From Plotosus lineatus (lineage: Eukaryota > Chordata > Actinopteri > Siluriformes > Plotosidae), in contig CM045731.1 in assembly GCA_024760905.1 (NCBI GenBank), positions 19,365,001 through 19,429,000 on the forward strand: a stretch of 64,000 nt of DNA. The letters are read 5' to 3'. The translations under genes were made by a program, and so were the position numbers. The notes under the pieces are model-generated. The model was not told the DNA's origin, made no database searches, and was given only the letters and a program-made list of their open reading frames with translations. Below, piece after piece: positions 22,956 to 33,704 of this stretch (the stretch's first letter is position 1; each line of letters starts with the position of its first letter).

Positions 22956-23231
22956 CAGTCGGCCCTCTACTTACGAAATTAATCCGTTCCAGAGCCTTTT
23001 TCGGAACCTGGAGTTTTCGTAAATAGAGGTGCATTTTACATGTAAAACGCATGATTCGTTCCAAGGCTCCCAAGACTACCCCATAAATCCTTTAAAAATG
23101 ATAAATGTACACCAATTTTGTATGAAATATGCATGAAATATGTGTTAAAAGTAAAAGAAAATTATTTATTAAACCATTTAAATATTTTATTAACATATTT
23201 ATTAACTAAACCATTATTAAACATTTTTATG

Positions 23232-23279
<48 letters not shown>

Positions 23280-23295
23280 ACTGTCTCTCTCACTA

Positions 23296-23370
<75 letters not shown>

Positions 23371-24032
23371 CCCCTCCCTCTTTGAGCGGCGCGCTCTGCC
23401 AAATGCAGGCTCCGCCCACACGCAGCGCGCAGCCGACGGAGCTTTTGAGACGGGATGTTGTATTTAAAGTGGAATTACCTGCTTGAAAGATCTGAGGTCT
23501 GGATTCAATATTAGCTTGCTTCCTTGCGAGATCAGAGGTCTTTTCTCCAATGGAGCATTCTGTGCACGGAACATTTGTGGCGCCGCCCACTTCCGTGCAC
23601 AAAAATGCTTTGTGGCCGAATGCAGGGCTTTTGAGATGGGGCACAGCTCATCCGGACCTCCGCGGGGCACAGCTCATCCGGACCTCCGCAAATAAGCTGC
23701 AACTTAGTTACTCTCAAAAAAACTCACGAAACTCATGAACCAACAGTATATCTCTCCTTTACGCGTGTGACAAACAAGCTTATGGGTACAGTACTATGGA
23801 GATTCAGCTCCTTCTTGGCCAATGGGAGGCCAATAGGAGGCCAGTGGGGCGGGATGTTAGGAGACAGCTAATGAGAGAGCAACTCGCGCATTGTTTGAAT
23901 TTTTGAATGGTGCGTTTTGGTCTTTTCGTAAGAAGAGGTTGTTTCGTATACAGAGGGTGAAAATTTAGGGAAATGTTTTTCATAACCTGGATTTTTCGTA
24001 TTCAGAGGTTTTCATAAGTAGAGGGGTCGAAG
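22956..24032 (+). mobile_element. Tigger-like element with large microsatellite core
   Basis: Left end CAGTCGGCCCTCTACTTACG follows TA; the right end has CATAAGTAGAGGGGTCGA in inverted relation. Internal words (AATTAATCCGTTCCAGAGCC, TGTTTCGTATACAGAG, GGATTTTTCGTA) recur in the elements at 27620, 38654, 45090 and 61683. A (CA)n(CT)n compound tract fills 23233-23372. It also contains repeated CACAGCTCATCCGGACCTCC (23641 and 23667). Confidence 0.75.
23233..23372. repeat. compound (CA)n/(CT)n microsatellite
   Basis: (CA)n 23233-23278, CT-rich 23283-23310, (CA)n 23310-23342, (CT)n 23345-23372. It generates CVCVCV and RERERE pseudo-ORFs that are not genes. Confidence 0.95.
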
Positions 24033-24039
24033 CAGCAGT

Positions 24040-24265
24040 TTTCCTCTTCTCTTGTGCTATGCTTCTTGGATCATCCTGGCCTCAATTCTAATCGTTGCCT
24101 TCCATGCATTTTGGTTGGCAGCAGCAACCCCCCAATTCAGCCAGTTGGATGCCAAAATCTTTCACGCCAGCTTTGAGGCTGCACTTGAACCTTGTCTTGG
24201 GTCCTCTATGGGCTCTCTTGAAATCAGGCAGCATTTTCAGAGGCCTGTTGTCCTCCAAGCGATAT
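24040..24265 (-). pseudogene. possible LINE C-terminal remnant
   Basis: The minus strand reads LASNWLNWGVAAANQNAWKA, then TIRIEARMIQEA, resembling the W..A.DR..WR end region of some LINE polyproteins. Support is word-level only. Confidence 0.35.
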
Positions 24266-24790
24266 ATTTAGAGTAGTCCAATACAAGCCACGATGGAAGC
24301 CTGTGTCTATCATTCGACAAAGTTTATTAAGTGCCCTACTCTAACTTTTAGAGGTGTCTCCTCACGATTCTGATGCCCATTGGTTAAATTCAGACACTTT
24401 AAATAGGACAAAAGTGCTCAGTCCCCTGAACATTAGCGAGGTATGAAATACACTTGTCAGTACTGTACTCTCTTTTAAAGGGAGTTATTTATGGCATTAT
24501 TAAAAGATAAAAATTAAATAATTTGAAATTTAATTGCACACTTTCACGCTGATATAAAAAGAGTGTACATTAATAAAATATTATTATGAGGATGAAGATA
24601 TTTACTTCATGTCAAATAATAAGATAAGTAAAAATGTCAAGTCATCATTTGATATCCATAATTAATTATACTGCATATAGAACAATAATAATAATAATAC
24701 TGTACAGTTATTTATATATATATATTGTATATATTATATATATATATAAACAAAAGGACAGGACAAAGGCTTTCTATTGAAACTCCATTT

Positions 24791-24845
24791 ATCACTACAG
24801 ATCTGTTTCGAGGGGTGGTGAAACCATCCCCTCTCTTCAGGTGAT
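24791..24845 (-). ncRNA. hammerhead ribozyme motif, minus strand (mirror copy)
   Basis: This is the exact mirror of the plus-strand motif in the other arm, reading from 24845 down to 24791, with predicted cleavage after 24796 on the minus strand. In any transcript crossing both arms the 101-base hairpin would compete with ribozyme folding, so activity is more likely from transcripts starting in the loop or covering one arm. Confidence 0.83.
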
Positions 24846-24859
24846 TACAGAAGAATGTA

Positions 24860-24914
24860 ATCACCTGAAGAGAGGGGATGGTTTCACCACCCCTCGAAAC
24901 AGATCTGTAGTGAT
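24860..24914 (+). ncRNA. type I-like hammerhead ribozyme motif, plus strand
   Basis: Stem I 5' strand ATCAC (24860-24864); core CTGAAGA (24865-24871); stem II GAGGGG (24872-24877) with CCCCTC (24890-24895), its top extended by TGG/CCA around loop TTTCA; core GAA (24896-24898); stem III ACAG (24899-24902) with CTGT (24905-24908); cleavable A at 24909; stem I 3' strand GTGAT (24910-24914). Every invariant core position of the hammerhead is met, with N7=A and H17=A (GUA site). Predicted cleavage follows 24909. Hammerheads with a very short stem III are known from Penelope-like elements, and a GIY-YIG remnant of that type is adjacent. Activity is inferred, not shown. Confidence 0.85.
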
Positions 24915-25014
24915 AAATGGAGTTTCAATAGAAAGCCTTTGTCCTGTCCTTTTGTTATTTGCTCTACCAAAAAGTATTGAGCACTCTCCTACGGAAGGAT
25001 CTACTCAGAAAATC

Positions 25015-25015
<1 letters not shown>

Positions 25016-25063
<48 letters not shown>
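25016..25063. repeat. (TA)n microsatellite
   Basis: About 24 TA units lie between the palindrome region and the Penelope-like remnant. Confidence 0.95.
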
Positions 25064-25066
<3 letters not shown>

Positions 25067-25079
25067 ATTTTTGCTGATA

Positions 25080-25320
25080 TAATTGTTACATTTGGTCAGT
25101 AAATTCCTTGGGCACTTGTGGGTGTGTCATACAACACTCACCTGGAGTGGAATGGACATCAGGTCCATTTTCTAGGTCTATGATTTGACCTATGACATCA
25201 TACGTCTGTATTACCCTGGATCTACAAATTCCACACGTTCTAAAGTCACCTGATGCATTCAGAATTGTTTGGCCTTCTCGCATTAGTCCTTTGATTGCCC
25301 TAGGTTAAACCCAATTAACT
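25080..25320 (-). pseudogene. Penelope-like GIY-YIG endonuclease remnant
   Basis: The minus strand reads SGDFRTCGICRSRVIQTYD, then VHSTPGECCMTHPQVPKEFT. This fits the zinc-binding CG-x-C-x-S linker and the GVVYMLTCPxCPKxYIGQT start of the GIY-YIG domain in Penelope-like elements, with Tyr and Cys positions decayed. It is cut off at 25086 by TA repeats. No reverse transcriptase part was found nearby. The match is by pattern only. Confidence 0.5.
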
Positions 25321-25479
25321 TCCTTATATGCACAGACACACATGTGTCTCGTACAACATTTTTACAACAGTGCTGAGGTAAACATACATATACACTGTCT
25401 CCCCAGAAAAAAAAAAGTCGCACACCCTACTCTTTAGATGGAAAGCCTTTACTTTTGATCACAGAATGTACATATAGGT

Positions 25480-25560
25480 ATTGGCTCGCCAGAGTGCTGA
25501 CTTTAACCCTATTGAAGGTGTTCGGGATACGCTGGAGAAGACTTTATGGATGAGTTCACT
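25480..25560 (+). pseudogene. short DDE transposon end fragment
   Basis: The frame SADFNPIEGVRDTLEKTLWM is the block around the last catalytic Glu. It is of the same family as 22560-22900 and 39790-40140. Confidence 0.5.
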
Positions 25561-26343
25561 TTTTTCCCCCTCAAATGACAAATGACAAGTGAACCAAAGA
25601 TAGCAAAGATAACAATGACTTATTCATGTCTGCAACATTATTATTATTATAATTATTTTTTTGGGCTGGGCAGTGTTTTACGATGATTTTGCTTCAACAA
25701 CGTTTCACAATATGTTTAAGGATGCTTTCCTATGAACACTGTACGATCTGATACGGAAATAACCTATCTTGACGACACATGCACAGAATATGTTTTTTCT
25801 ATGTGAACGCAACTATGCAGCTTTTAAAAACACAGCTCACCCAGACCTATGTCCATCCCTCGTGCAGCACCTTAAAAACACACAGGTTGTGTTTGCAAAA
25901 AGGTTTGAAACATCTACGGGTATGCTGGGAATATGAATGATGACAATGTACTATTCTGCACTATTGTTTCAGTGCTTGCTGCTGTTATTAAAATCTACAT
26001 TTCATTTAATAAAAATAAATAAAATCACTGATAGAGGAGATTAACATCGTCAAGTGACTACATAATGACATGAGGTATTTATGTTGTCACTGAAATGAAA
26101 TAGAGCATGAGGTAAAGGCTGTACAGATAGAGAGGTGTAATTTTCTTCACTCCCAGTGCAGTGCTGTTTGTTATGTCTGTCCTTGGAAGAGAATAAAGCA
26201 AATGTGATCAACATTCTCAAAATGTTTGGAATGGAATGTTTTGCTTTGTATGTTTCAACCCTCATCAGTCTAAGCATTGCCTCAGATGAGTGCACAAAAT
26301 AAAGACAGCTCAGCCATAATACGATTTCTGGAGTCGTTAAAAT
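25561..26343. other. no gene seen
   Basis: AT-rich; contains possible old transposon words but nothing assignable. Confidence 0.45.
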
Positions 26344-26348
26344 TTTTT

Positions 26349-26400
<52 letters not shown>
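26344..26400. repeat. (TA)n(CA)n microsatellite
   Basis: TA then CA repeats abut the left end of the MITE at 26399; the MITE's first bases are part of the CA run. Confidence 0.95.
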
Positions 26401-26402
<2 letters not shown>

Positions 26403-26944
26403 GATCCCTCACTTTCCGCGGTTAATTGGGACCGAGATCCCCATGCGACCATCGAAATCTGTGAAGTAGGACCCCCCCCCACCCCCCCCACCCCCCGACT
26501 GACATATACGTACATGTATATGTGTATATAATATCAATAAATACATATTCAATGCTCTAAATGCTTATAATAACAATTAAACATTCAAAAAATAACATAA
26601 GATGTAAATAAAATATAAATACACGCACACATACAGATGGTATTGCATGAGAAGAAGATGACACACATACATGCATGCACACAGATGCGCTCGCACACAC
26701 AGATGCAACAATATAAGTAGGTTTAGTGGGAGAGTTTGGGTTGTTTTTTTGTTTGTTTAGGCTTGGGGGGGGGGGGGGAGGTTTGCATAATTTGCCTTGT
26801 TTTGGTGCATTTTCCTTAACTTTTCCGTCATTCTTCTTTAATTTCCTGATTTTTTAATTCGATGAATATTTATTTATTTGTTTAAAAAAAACGCGATGCA
26901 CTGAAGCTGCATGAATTGAAGCGCGAACTAGCAAGGGATCCCTG
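26399..26944 (+). mobile_element. Tigger-type MITE (GATCCCTC family)
   Basis: Ends CAGTGATCCCTCACTTTCCG and, inverted, CAGGGATCCCTTGCTAGTTC, with TA at the right. A C-rich run (26472-26496) and a G-run (26765-26778) sit inside. Confidence 0.8.
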
Positions 26945-27039
26945 TATATTATATATATTTGTATATTTGTACACTGTTGAAAAAAAGACGTGCTAAATTT
27001 ATTACAATTTGCGAACGAGCACACTGACTGGCTAAAAGT

Positions 27040-27612
27040 GAAAAGGAGCAACATTTTGTGGACCGATGTAAGGAAAATTGGTCTTTTTGGGTGTAGTGGC
27101 CAGGGATAGTTAGTCAAGCATCCCCCAAACTCGGAATTCAAACCACAGTACACTGTGAAGACAGTGAAGCCTGCTGGCACAGGCATCATGATTTGGGGAC
27201 GTTTCTCATACTGCGGTGTCGGGCCTATTTATCACATCCCAGGGATCATGAATCAGTTTGAATCTATCAGAATACTTGAAGCGGCCGTGCTGCCTTATAC
27301 TGAAGAGGAAATGCCCCTGAAGTGGGTGTTCAAACAAGACAACGGCCCCAAACACCAGTAAATGGGCCACATCTTGGTTCCAGACCAACAAGATTGATGT
27401 TCTGGAACAGTGGCCCGATTCTCGGACCTGAACCCAATAGGAAACCTGTGGAGTGACATCAAAGAAATGCAGCTTCTGAGGAAAAACCAAGAAATACACA
27501 AGACCTGTGGAATGTAGTCCAATGATCCTAGGCTGGAACACCTGTCCATAGGTGCCAGAAGTTGATTGACAACACAGATGTGCAGCAGTTCTCAGAAAGA
27601 GTGGTGATACAA
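27040..27612 (+). pseudogene. Tc1-like transposase pseudogene, C-terminal part
   Basis: The open part reads MKTVKPAGTGIMIWGRFSYC, then GVGPIYHIPGIMNQ, then LPYTEEEMPLKWVFKQDNGP and KHQ. The D in QDNGPKH is the second catalytic Asp of the DDE domain. A stop follows, then WFQTNKIDVLEQWP and a frameshifted SPDLNPIGNLW. The N-terminal HTH and ends are not seen. Directly after it the Tigger-like element at 27620 begins. Confidence 0.8.
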
Positions 27613-27619
27613 CTAAATA

Positions 27620-28251
27620 CAGTGGTACCTCAACTTATGATTGTCCCAGCAAACGAAAAATCCAGGTTACGAAAAACATTTTTCAAAATTTTTTGTCTCT
27701 GTATACAAAACAAGTTCTTCTTATGAAACAAGCCAAACGCACCATTCAAATAATGCACGAGCTGCTTTCCCATTGACTATCTTCCAACATCCCGCCCCGC
27801 TGGCATCCCATTGGCTAGGAGGGATGACGCAGCTCCCTCCCATTGGCTGTTATGGAGCTGCATCTCCCATACTGCTTTTCGTGTAAAGGACAGAGTTACT
27901 GTTTTTTGACTCAGGCTTTTAACCTTCTATAAACATTTTTAAGAGTATAACTCTGCTAAGAAGACATGGTCAACACGCGCGTGTGTGTGATTTCCGGTGC
28001 GAGTGAAAAGAGGAAGCGAGCTACTGATATCACAAAGGAATATGGCCAAACCTGTCTACCATCGGTATGATATTGAAGCAGAAGGAGGTCTTAAAAGGTA
28101 CGCTTTTATACTTTTTAAAGGGTTTAGGGGGTAGTATTGGGAGCCTTGGAACGAATCACGCGTTTTACATGTAAAATGCTGTTCAATTTATGAAAAATCC
28201 AGGTTAAGAAAAAGGCTCTGGAACGGATTAATTTCAGAAAGTGAGGTACAG
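27620..28251 (-). mobile_element. Tigger-like element with HTH trace
   Basis: Left end CAGTGGTACCTCAACTTATG after TA; right end GAAAGTGAGGTACAGTA in inverted relation. The order of internal words is reversed relative to 38654. Around 28000 the plus strand reads SGASEKRKRATDI, a trace of the transposase N-terminus. Confidence 0.75.
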
Positions 28252-28393
28252 TACCACGATATTAGTTCAGTGATTCAAAGGAAAACAAAAACTTCCATCT
28301 TTCTGTTTATACACTGAATGTTTGAGTTTGTGAAGAATAAAGCAGACACTGCTATTTTCTGATAATATTCACTTTACTTCAATTTCTTTCAAG

Positions 28394-28981
28394 TTTTAAG
28401 TACTTAGGCTCAACAATCCAGAGTAATGGAGAGGGTGGAAAAGTGGTGAAGAAGCGTGTGCAGGCAGGTTGGAAAGGTTGGAGAAAAGTGTTCGGTGTGA
28501 TGTGTGATAGGAGGGTATCGGCAAGAATGAAAGGAAAAGTGTACAAGACGGTGATGAGGCCAGCGATGTTGTATGGATTAGAAACAGTGGCGCTGAGGAA
28601 AAGACAGGAGGCAGAGCTGGAGGTAGCAGAGATGAAAATGTTGAGGTTCTCTCTGGGAGTAACGAGGATGGATAGGATCAGGAATGAGCACATCAGAGGG
28701 ACAGCACATGTTAGATGTTTTGGAGACAGTCAGAGAGGCTAGATTGAGATGGTTTGGACATGTACAGAGGAGGGATAGTGAGTTTATTGGTAGTAGGATG
28801 TTGAGGTTGGAACTACCAGGCAGAAGGCCTCGAGGAAGACCAAAGAGACGATTTATGGATGTGGTGAATGAAGACATGAAAGTAGTTGGTGTAAGAGAAG
28901 AAGATGCAGAGGACAGGATGAGATGGAGGCAGATGATTCGCTGTGGCGACCCCTGAAGGGAACAGCCGAAAGGAAAAGAAG
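28394..28981 (+). mobile_element. RTE-like LINE, 5'-truncated, perfect 18-bp TSD
   Basis: The insert is bracketed by ACTTCAATTTCTTTCAAG at 28376-28393 and 28982-28999. It codes for KKRVQAGWKGWRKVFGVMCD, PAMLYGLETVALRKRQEAEL and MLRFSLGVTRMDRIRNEHIR, then after one frameshift LRWFGHVQRRDSEFIGSRML and GRRPRGRPKRRFMDVVNEDM, ending RWRQMIRCGDP and GGAAAAGAAG. One frameshift and intact duplications make it the youngest LINE copy here. Confidence 0.93.
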
Positions 28982-28999
28982 ACTTCAATTTCTTTCAAG

Positions 29000-29445
29000 G
29001 AACAACAATTTTAATATATTTTTTTCATGTTTTGATCTAGAATAGAATGTGTAGTTTTCCCCGATGCATTTCTGTGATTGGAAATAAAAGCGATTATAAG
29101 GATTTTGAGCTTTATTCATTTTTTGTATACATACTGCTATTATGTTGAACTTACAGTATCTGTGTATATATTACCCCAACCGCCCCACCCTCATTTTTCC
29201 TACAACATTAATATGCAAATCTCCACTTATTAATTTTTACTGTTGTTGAGGAAATTGTATAAGCTCTGAGCTTTTCATTGTTACAGTTAATGACTTCTGC
29301 TAATTATTTATACATCACTGGAAGACTGTTTGGGCTTCATACGCCTGCATCTATAGAATTGAAAATATGAAACTGGGTGAAACCAGAGTTAGAATTGCAT
29401 GACATATTACTTCATCCTGAAAAATTCTCTCTCTCTCTCTCCATT

Positions 29446-29482
<37 letters not shown>

Positions 29483-29792
29483 TAGAAGAAATTTTAATAA
29501 TTCATTAAGAGGTCATTGTTTGTGGAAAAATGAAAGAAAGAAAAAGTCTATGTGGAGGTCAGAGCTATGGAACTAATTACATGACGCATCCTCGAAAACA
29601 ACCAGTGAAAAACATTTATACAGATTACGGGTCTTTCATTTCTTTCGATCTCATTGAGACAGACGAACAGAGGTGACGGCTGACGTGTACGTACCGTGCG
29701 CTTCTGAATAATACGTCTGACATTTTATTTTTCGTAATTAGACTACAGTTATATAATGGTCGGGTTCCGTGTTAAATAAAATGCTTACAAAG
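29000..29792. other. no gene seen
   Basis: AT-rich unique sequence with one short microsatellite at 29433-29480. Confidence 0.5.
29433..29480. repeat. (TC)n/(CA)n microsatellite
   Basis: Short TC then CA repeats. Confidence 0.9.
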
Positions 29793-29992
29793 GACAGCAT
29801 GGCGGCATTGTGGTTAGCACGTCCGCCTAACAGTCAGAAGGTTCTGTGTTCGAAGCCCAGGCTCAGACTTTGATGTTTTCTGTGTGTTTATGTAAGTTTA
29901 CATGTTCTCCCTATGCTTACATTGCATAGGTTTCCTCCCACAATACAAACACATGCACATTAGATGGTTCCAAATTGCCCCAAGGTGTGAGT

Positions 29993-30037
<45 letters not shown>

Positions 30038-30075
30038 GGTGCGGTGATGGCAAAATTTTGCATTATAGAAATGGA
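29793..30075 (+). mobile_element. SINE-A copy with (GT)n
   Basis: The head is GGCGGCATTGTGGTTAGCAC, box B GTTCGAAGCCCAG, and the body TTTCCTCCCACAATACAAAC, then (GT)n at 29998-30036 in place of the tail. Confidence 0.78.
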
Positions 30076-30728
30076 TTAATCCACAGATTTATATGACAAA
30101 TGTCATCCTTCTTCTGCAAGTTAGTTTGTCCTCCTTGCCTCTCGAACTTGCTGATATTATGTAAAGTCTCCTTCTGATGACTTCCATGCTGATCATGATG
30201 GGACAGTAGAACTGTGCACCACCTCCTGCAGGTCCATGTTGGGCGTGTTATTTTTCATTTATAGACAGTATTTTGACAGGCCTATCTAAGGGCTCAAAAG
30301 GATTTTCAGATCTCTGTACTTCTACAGTCTGTAGCGACTTTGATTTATTTTATTTAATCCGTCATCTGCTTTGGGGTCTGAGATTTCATTACGCTCCAGA
30401 CTTTGTAATGACAATTCTGAACCTGCTTAACTGGGTCTTATAAGTCAATTATACAGTAGCCTAAAGTGGTAATCAAGTCCACTTCATCCTCGACCAGATC
30501 GATGGGGTTTTAGTCTGGAGACTGTGGGGACTTCACATGATTTCAAGCCTATAGTCTGGATATTTGCTTGAAAGGTAGCTTTGATGTAACACTTATCTAC
30601 TTATCGGGCAATATGCAACAAGTCTGATGTTATTCCACTGATTTTAAACCCAGTTAATATAAAAAAATATCATGTATATAGATCTAAAAATATATATTCA
30701 TAAAGAATACTTTTAAAGTATGTGTTCA
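30076..30728. other. no gene seen
   Basis: Possibly decayed transposon (words GTCTGGAGACTGTGGGGAC) but not assignable. Confidence 0.35.
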
Positions 30729-31165
30729 TGGAGCTCCCAAGTGGCACATTGACAAGGTGCGTGACCATTACCGCAGAAATCGCATGTTTGAATCCGGTTT
30801 AACGCCACAGCCGTCCGTGGCTGTGAGTCCATGGCAGCTAATTGGCCGAGCTCTCATGCGAGGGAGGGACGGCATATGCTCACTTTCCTGTGACTCACAG
30901 CTATCTTCAGACAATCACAAGGTGAGCTCATTCGTACAATGAAGAGGATAGCGCTTTTCCTTCGAGTATGTTCAACCGCCCCCCAAAATACGCATGTGCC
31001 GCAGCTCAAAAAAAAAAAAAAAAAAAAAAAGACGGGTGGCTAGGATCACATGTCATGGAGGGGGCGTGTGCATGCTTTCGCTCCTCCCTAGTGGATGGTG
31101 GTCATGTGATAGGGAAGGTAACACCTGATGGGGATGGGAATTGTCTATGACTAAATCAGGGGAAA
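30729..31165 (+). mobile_element. SINE-E copy
   Basis: The tRNA-like head is GAGCTCCCAAGTGGCACATT with box B region GTTTGAATCCGGTTTA. The body has TGGCAGCTAATTGGCCGAGC, a poly-A at 31009-31030 and a TTTCGCTCCTCCCTAGTGGA segment. The related copy is 59360-59697 on the minus strand. Confidence 0.65.
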
Positions 31166-31589
31166 TGTGTTCATAAAATGAAAAATATCAAATAGTTTGA
31201 AGTTTTTGGGACCGAGTGACTTCAGTACATGAGTTCTAGTACAACGTTGACCCTTATTCTTATAAACATGAATACCATATGAAACAGTGTCCGAACGTCT
31301 GGATGATATTGTATATAATTATAAACAAACAATTGAGCAACAGCAATGCAACTTAAAGTATATTGTTGAAACTTTATTTCTTATTTCGGACAGTAATTTT
31401 CCAACAAGATTTTTTTTGTATTAAGTCAAGCACAATGGCATACTTTTTGTTTTTTGTTATATTACCTTTATATGTTGTGGGATATCTGGTTATATGTTTG
31501 AAATGAATACCAAGCAAATTGCAACTGGTTATGTACCAAGAATAAGTATCATTTGACCAATCAGATTTCAAAATTCAGTGGTGTGTACA

Positions 31590-31609
31590 TACATACACAC
31601 ACACACACA

Positions 31610-31665
<56 letters not shown>

Positions 31666-31688
31666 CATATATTATATATATATAAAAA

Positions 31689-31734
<46 letters not shown>

Positions 31735-31813
31735 TTGTATATTGTAATAATTGTAATAATATAAACATTCCAAAATAATGCATAAGCTGTAAATAAAAAT
31801 ATAAACACACACA

Positions 31814-31859
<46 letters not shown>

Positions 31860-31860
31860 T
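31590..31860. repeat. long compound (CA)/(TA) microsatellite
   Basis: (CA)n 31594-31609, (TA)n 31613-31652, TA/CA mixtures, (CA)n 31693-31718 and (CA)n 31804-31857. The last tract lies in MITE sequence. Confidence 0.92.
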
Positions 31861-32291
31861 GCACACCTCACATAAAAATATAAGTAGTTTTGATGGGGGT
31901 TTTGGGTTGTTTTTGTTTGTTTGGTGTTTTTTGCATAATCCCCCCCCACCCCCCGTGCAGCTAACTGGGTTATCAAAGGCCAGCCATGTCTCTCACTGTC
32001 TATGTTGAGAGGTTCATGTAAAAGAACCATTGCTGACTTTTGTAGAGTCGCTGCAAAGCTGTCAGCGTGTTACTGTCCCTTGCTAAAGGTTGTGTCAGGA
32101 AGGGCATCCGACGTAAAAACCTATGCCAAATCAAACGTGTGAATCATTCGCTGTGGCGACCCCTGAGAAAGGGAAAACACTGAAAGGAAATCTCATACAT
32201 GTACGTATGTGTCAGTTGATCCTACTTGGCGGAATTTGATGGTCACGGGGGGATCTCGGTCCCAATTAACCGCGGACAGTGAGGGATCTCT
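31740..32291. mobile_element. rearranged GATCCCTC MITE split by SINE-B
   Basis: 31740-31940 matches the middle-to-right part of the MITE at 26399 in plus orientation (GTAAATAAAAATATAAACAC, GGGGGTTTTGGGTTGTTTTT). After a SINE-B (31950-32193), 32200-32291 matches its left end in inverted orientation (GGGGGATCTCGGTCCCAATT, GTGAGGGATCTC). Confidence 0.65.
31950..32193 (+). mobile_element. SINE-B copy, 5'-truncated
   Basis: Starts at GTGCAGCTAACTGGGTTATC, lacking the tRNA head, and ends CGCTGTGGCGACCCCTGAGA plus GAAAGGAAAT. It was inserted in or between MITE halves. Confidence 0.8.
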
Positions 32292-32294
32292 ATG

Positions 32295-32325
<31 letters not shown>

Positions 32326-33658
32326 GAGCATTTATAACAACAGGAGGGGAATAACAAGTTTATTCCAGTTTGTAAGGTGGCGCACACAACAGCTAATGTT
32401 TAGTATAGTTCAGCAGCTGTATCCCACATTAGAGTTATCAGTTATTTGCTAAAATACACATCTGGTACAACCAAAACCAGAACAAACAAAACTTCACACT
32501 GATATAAAAAATTGTACTCATTAAATTGAAGTGTTGCATAAATTTCATTACACTTTATTTTTGGATAACAACAACAAAAAGTATAATTTAGAAACATATT
32601 ATAGTTCCTTTTGCACCAAAATTAACATTAATCCTTCTTGACTAACACAATGTAAAGCTTTCAAAGGAACAACTACGATTAAAGTTATTCAATGCAAAAC
32701 AATCTAGCCTTCAATTTACATCTTTAAGGACTTTGTCTAAATATTGTGTAAAAATGTTCTGTACATTCAACTGGAGCTGGAAGATCATCAGATACAGCTT
32801 AAATGTAGCAGTTAAGGAATGTGATAAAAAAATCGTTCAGAAAAATATAGTGCATCATTTAGTGTTAAGACGTGAACTACAAATGAGTGTAAACAGGAAG
32901 TGACAAATCGCTAGTGTTTATCATGAAAATAATTCACCAAACAGTAAACACCTGCTGTTATCATTATTATTACAACCATTATTGGAATTGTGTGCAAAGC
33001 TTTAAATTAAAGAACAAAGATTTTATTCTGCAGTTGGTGAAATTCTTCATTTAAGATATATTAATTTAAATATAAAGAAGCCGATACCACCTACTGTATA
33101 CAATTGTAAAAAATGGAATATTCCTATAGGACAGAATGAATTATTAACACTTTATTATTAATATTTATCACATAATATACTGTACAAAAATTGTACACTG
33201 AGATGCATCTTAACATTAATTACCCAGGAAATTGGATTTATTAAGGCCTCAAAGTTGCAGTCAAGGATTTACTGGAGAAAGATTTGTGCAAGAAAAATGG
33301 GGAAAAAAATGAATAACGCAATAAATTGACTACAAATCAATGTTACGAATTTAAAAAGAAAACAAGCAAAAGGGAACCAAATATATAGATTTCGACAATG
33401 TCTAAAGATGGAGCTGCCGATAGGTGTCTCGTCTTATAGCTGTCCAAGCCTGGGTTTGCTTTTCAACTCCTTTCCAATATCATTTTATTTTTATCACCCA
33501 TCTTGTTAATTTCAGTCTCTGTTTACCAAGTTCATGTTCTATCAAGCTTCTGTTTTCTCCATGAACATTTATTTACCTGTAAATCTGCCTTCATACCCGA
33601 GTTAGATTGTGGTTTTTTTTTATCCTGTGGGAGTCTGATCAGTCATGTATGAGCCTCT

Positions 33659-33704
33659 TTTTTTTTTTTTGGGAGGGAGGCGGGGATGGGGGGGGGGGGG
33701 GGGG
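33659..33704 (+). repeat. poly-T and G-run block
   Basis: T tract followed by GGGAGGGAGGCGGGGATGGG and a run of about 16 G. On the plus strand it is a candidate G-quadruplex; in myo6 sense RNA it would be C-rich. Confidence 0.8.

Larger units (their letters stand above)
24749..24956. repeat. 101-bp perfect palindrome with 6-base loop
   Basis: 24749-24849 is the exact reverse complement of 24856-24956, with loop GAAGAA at 24850-24855. No mismatch was found when the arms were compared base by base. TA-rich repeats flank the region on both sides (24707-24748, and 25016-25063 after a 60-bp spacer). Each arm contains a hammerhead ribozyme motif reading outward. Confidence 0.97.

Noticed and set aside
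23162..23644. 160-residue open frame rich in CV and RE repeats
   Set aside because: It is a translation of the (CA)n/(CT)n microsatellite with flanking transposon sequence; no splice or family support. The same holds for the CVCV, YIYI and HTHT frames near 31.6, 40.2, 42.1, 43.0, 45.4 and 49.2 kb.
32193..32387. CRISPR-like spaced repeats
   Set aside because: Repeats are simple dinucleotides and SINE or MITE pieces; there is no regular repeat-spacer pattern, and the genome is eukaryotic.
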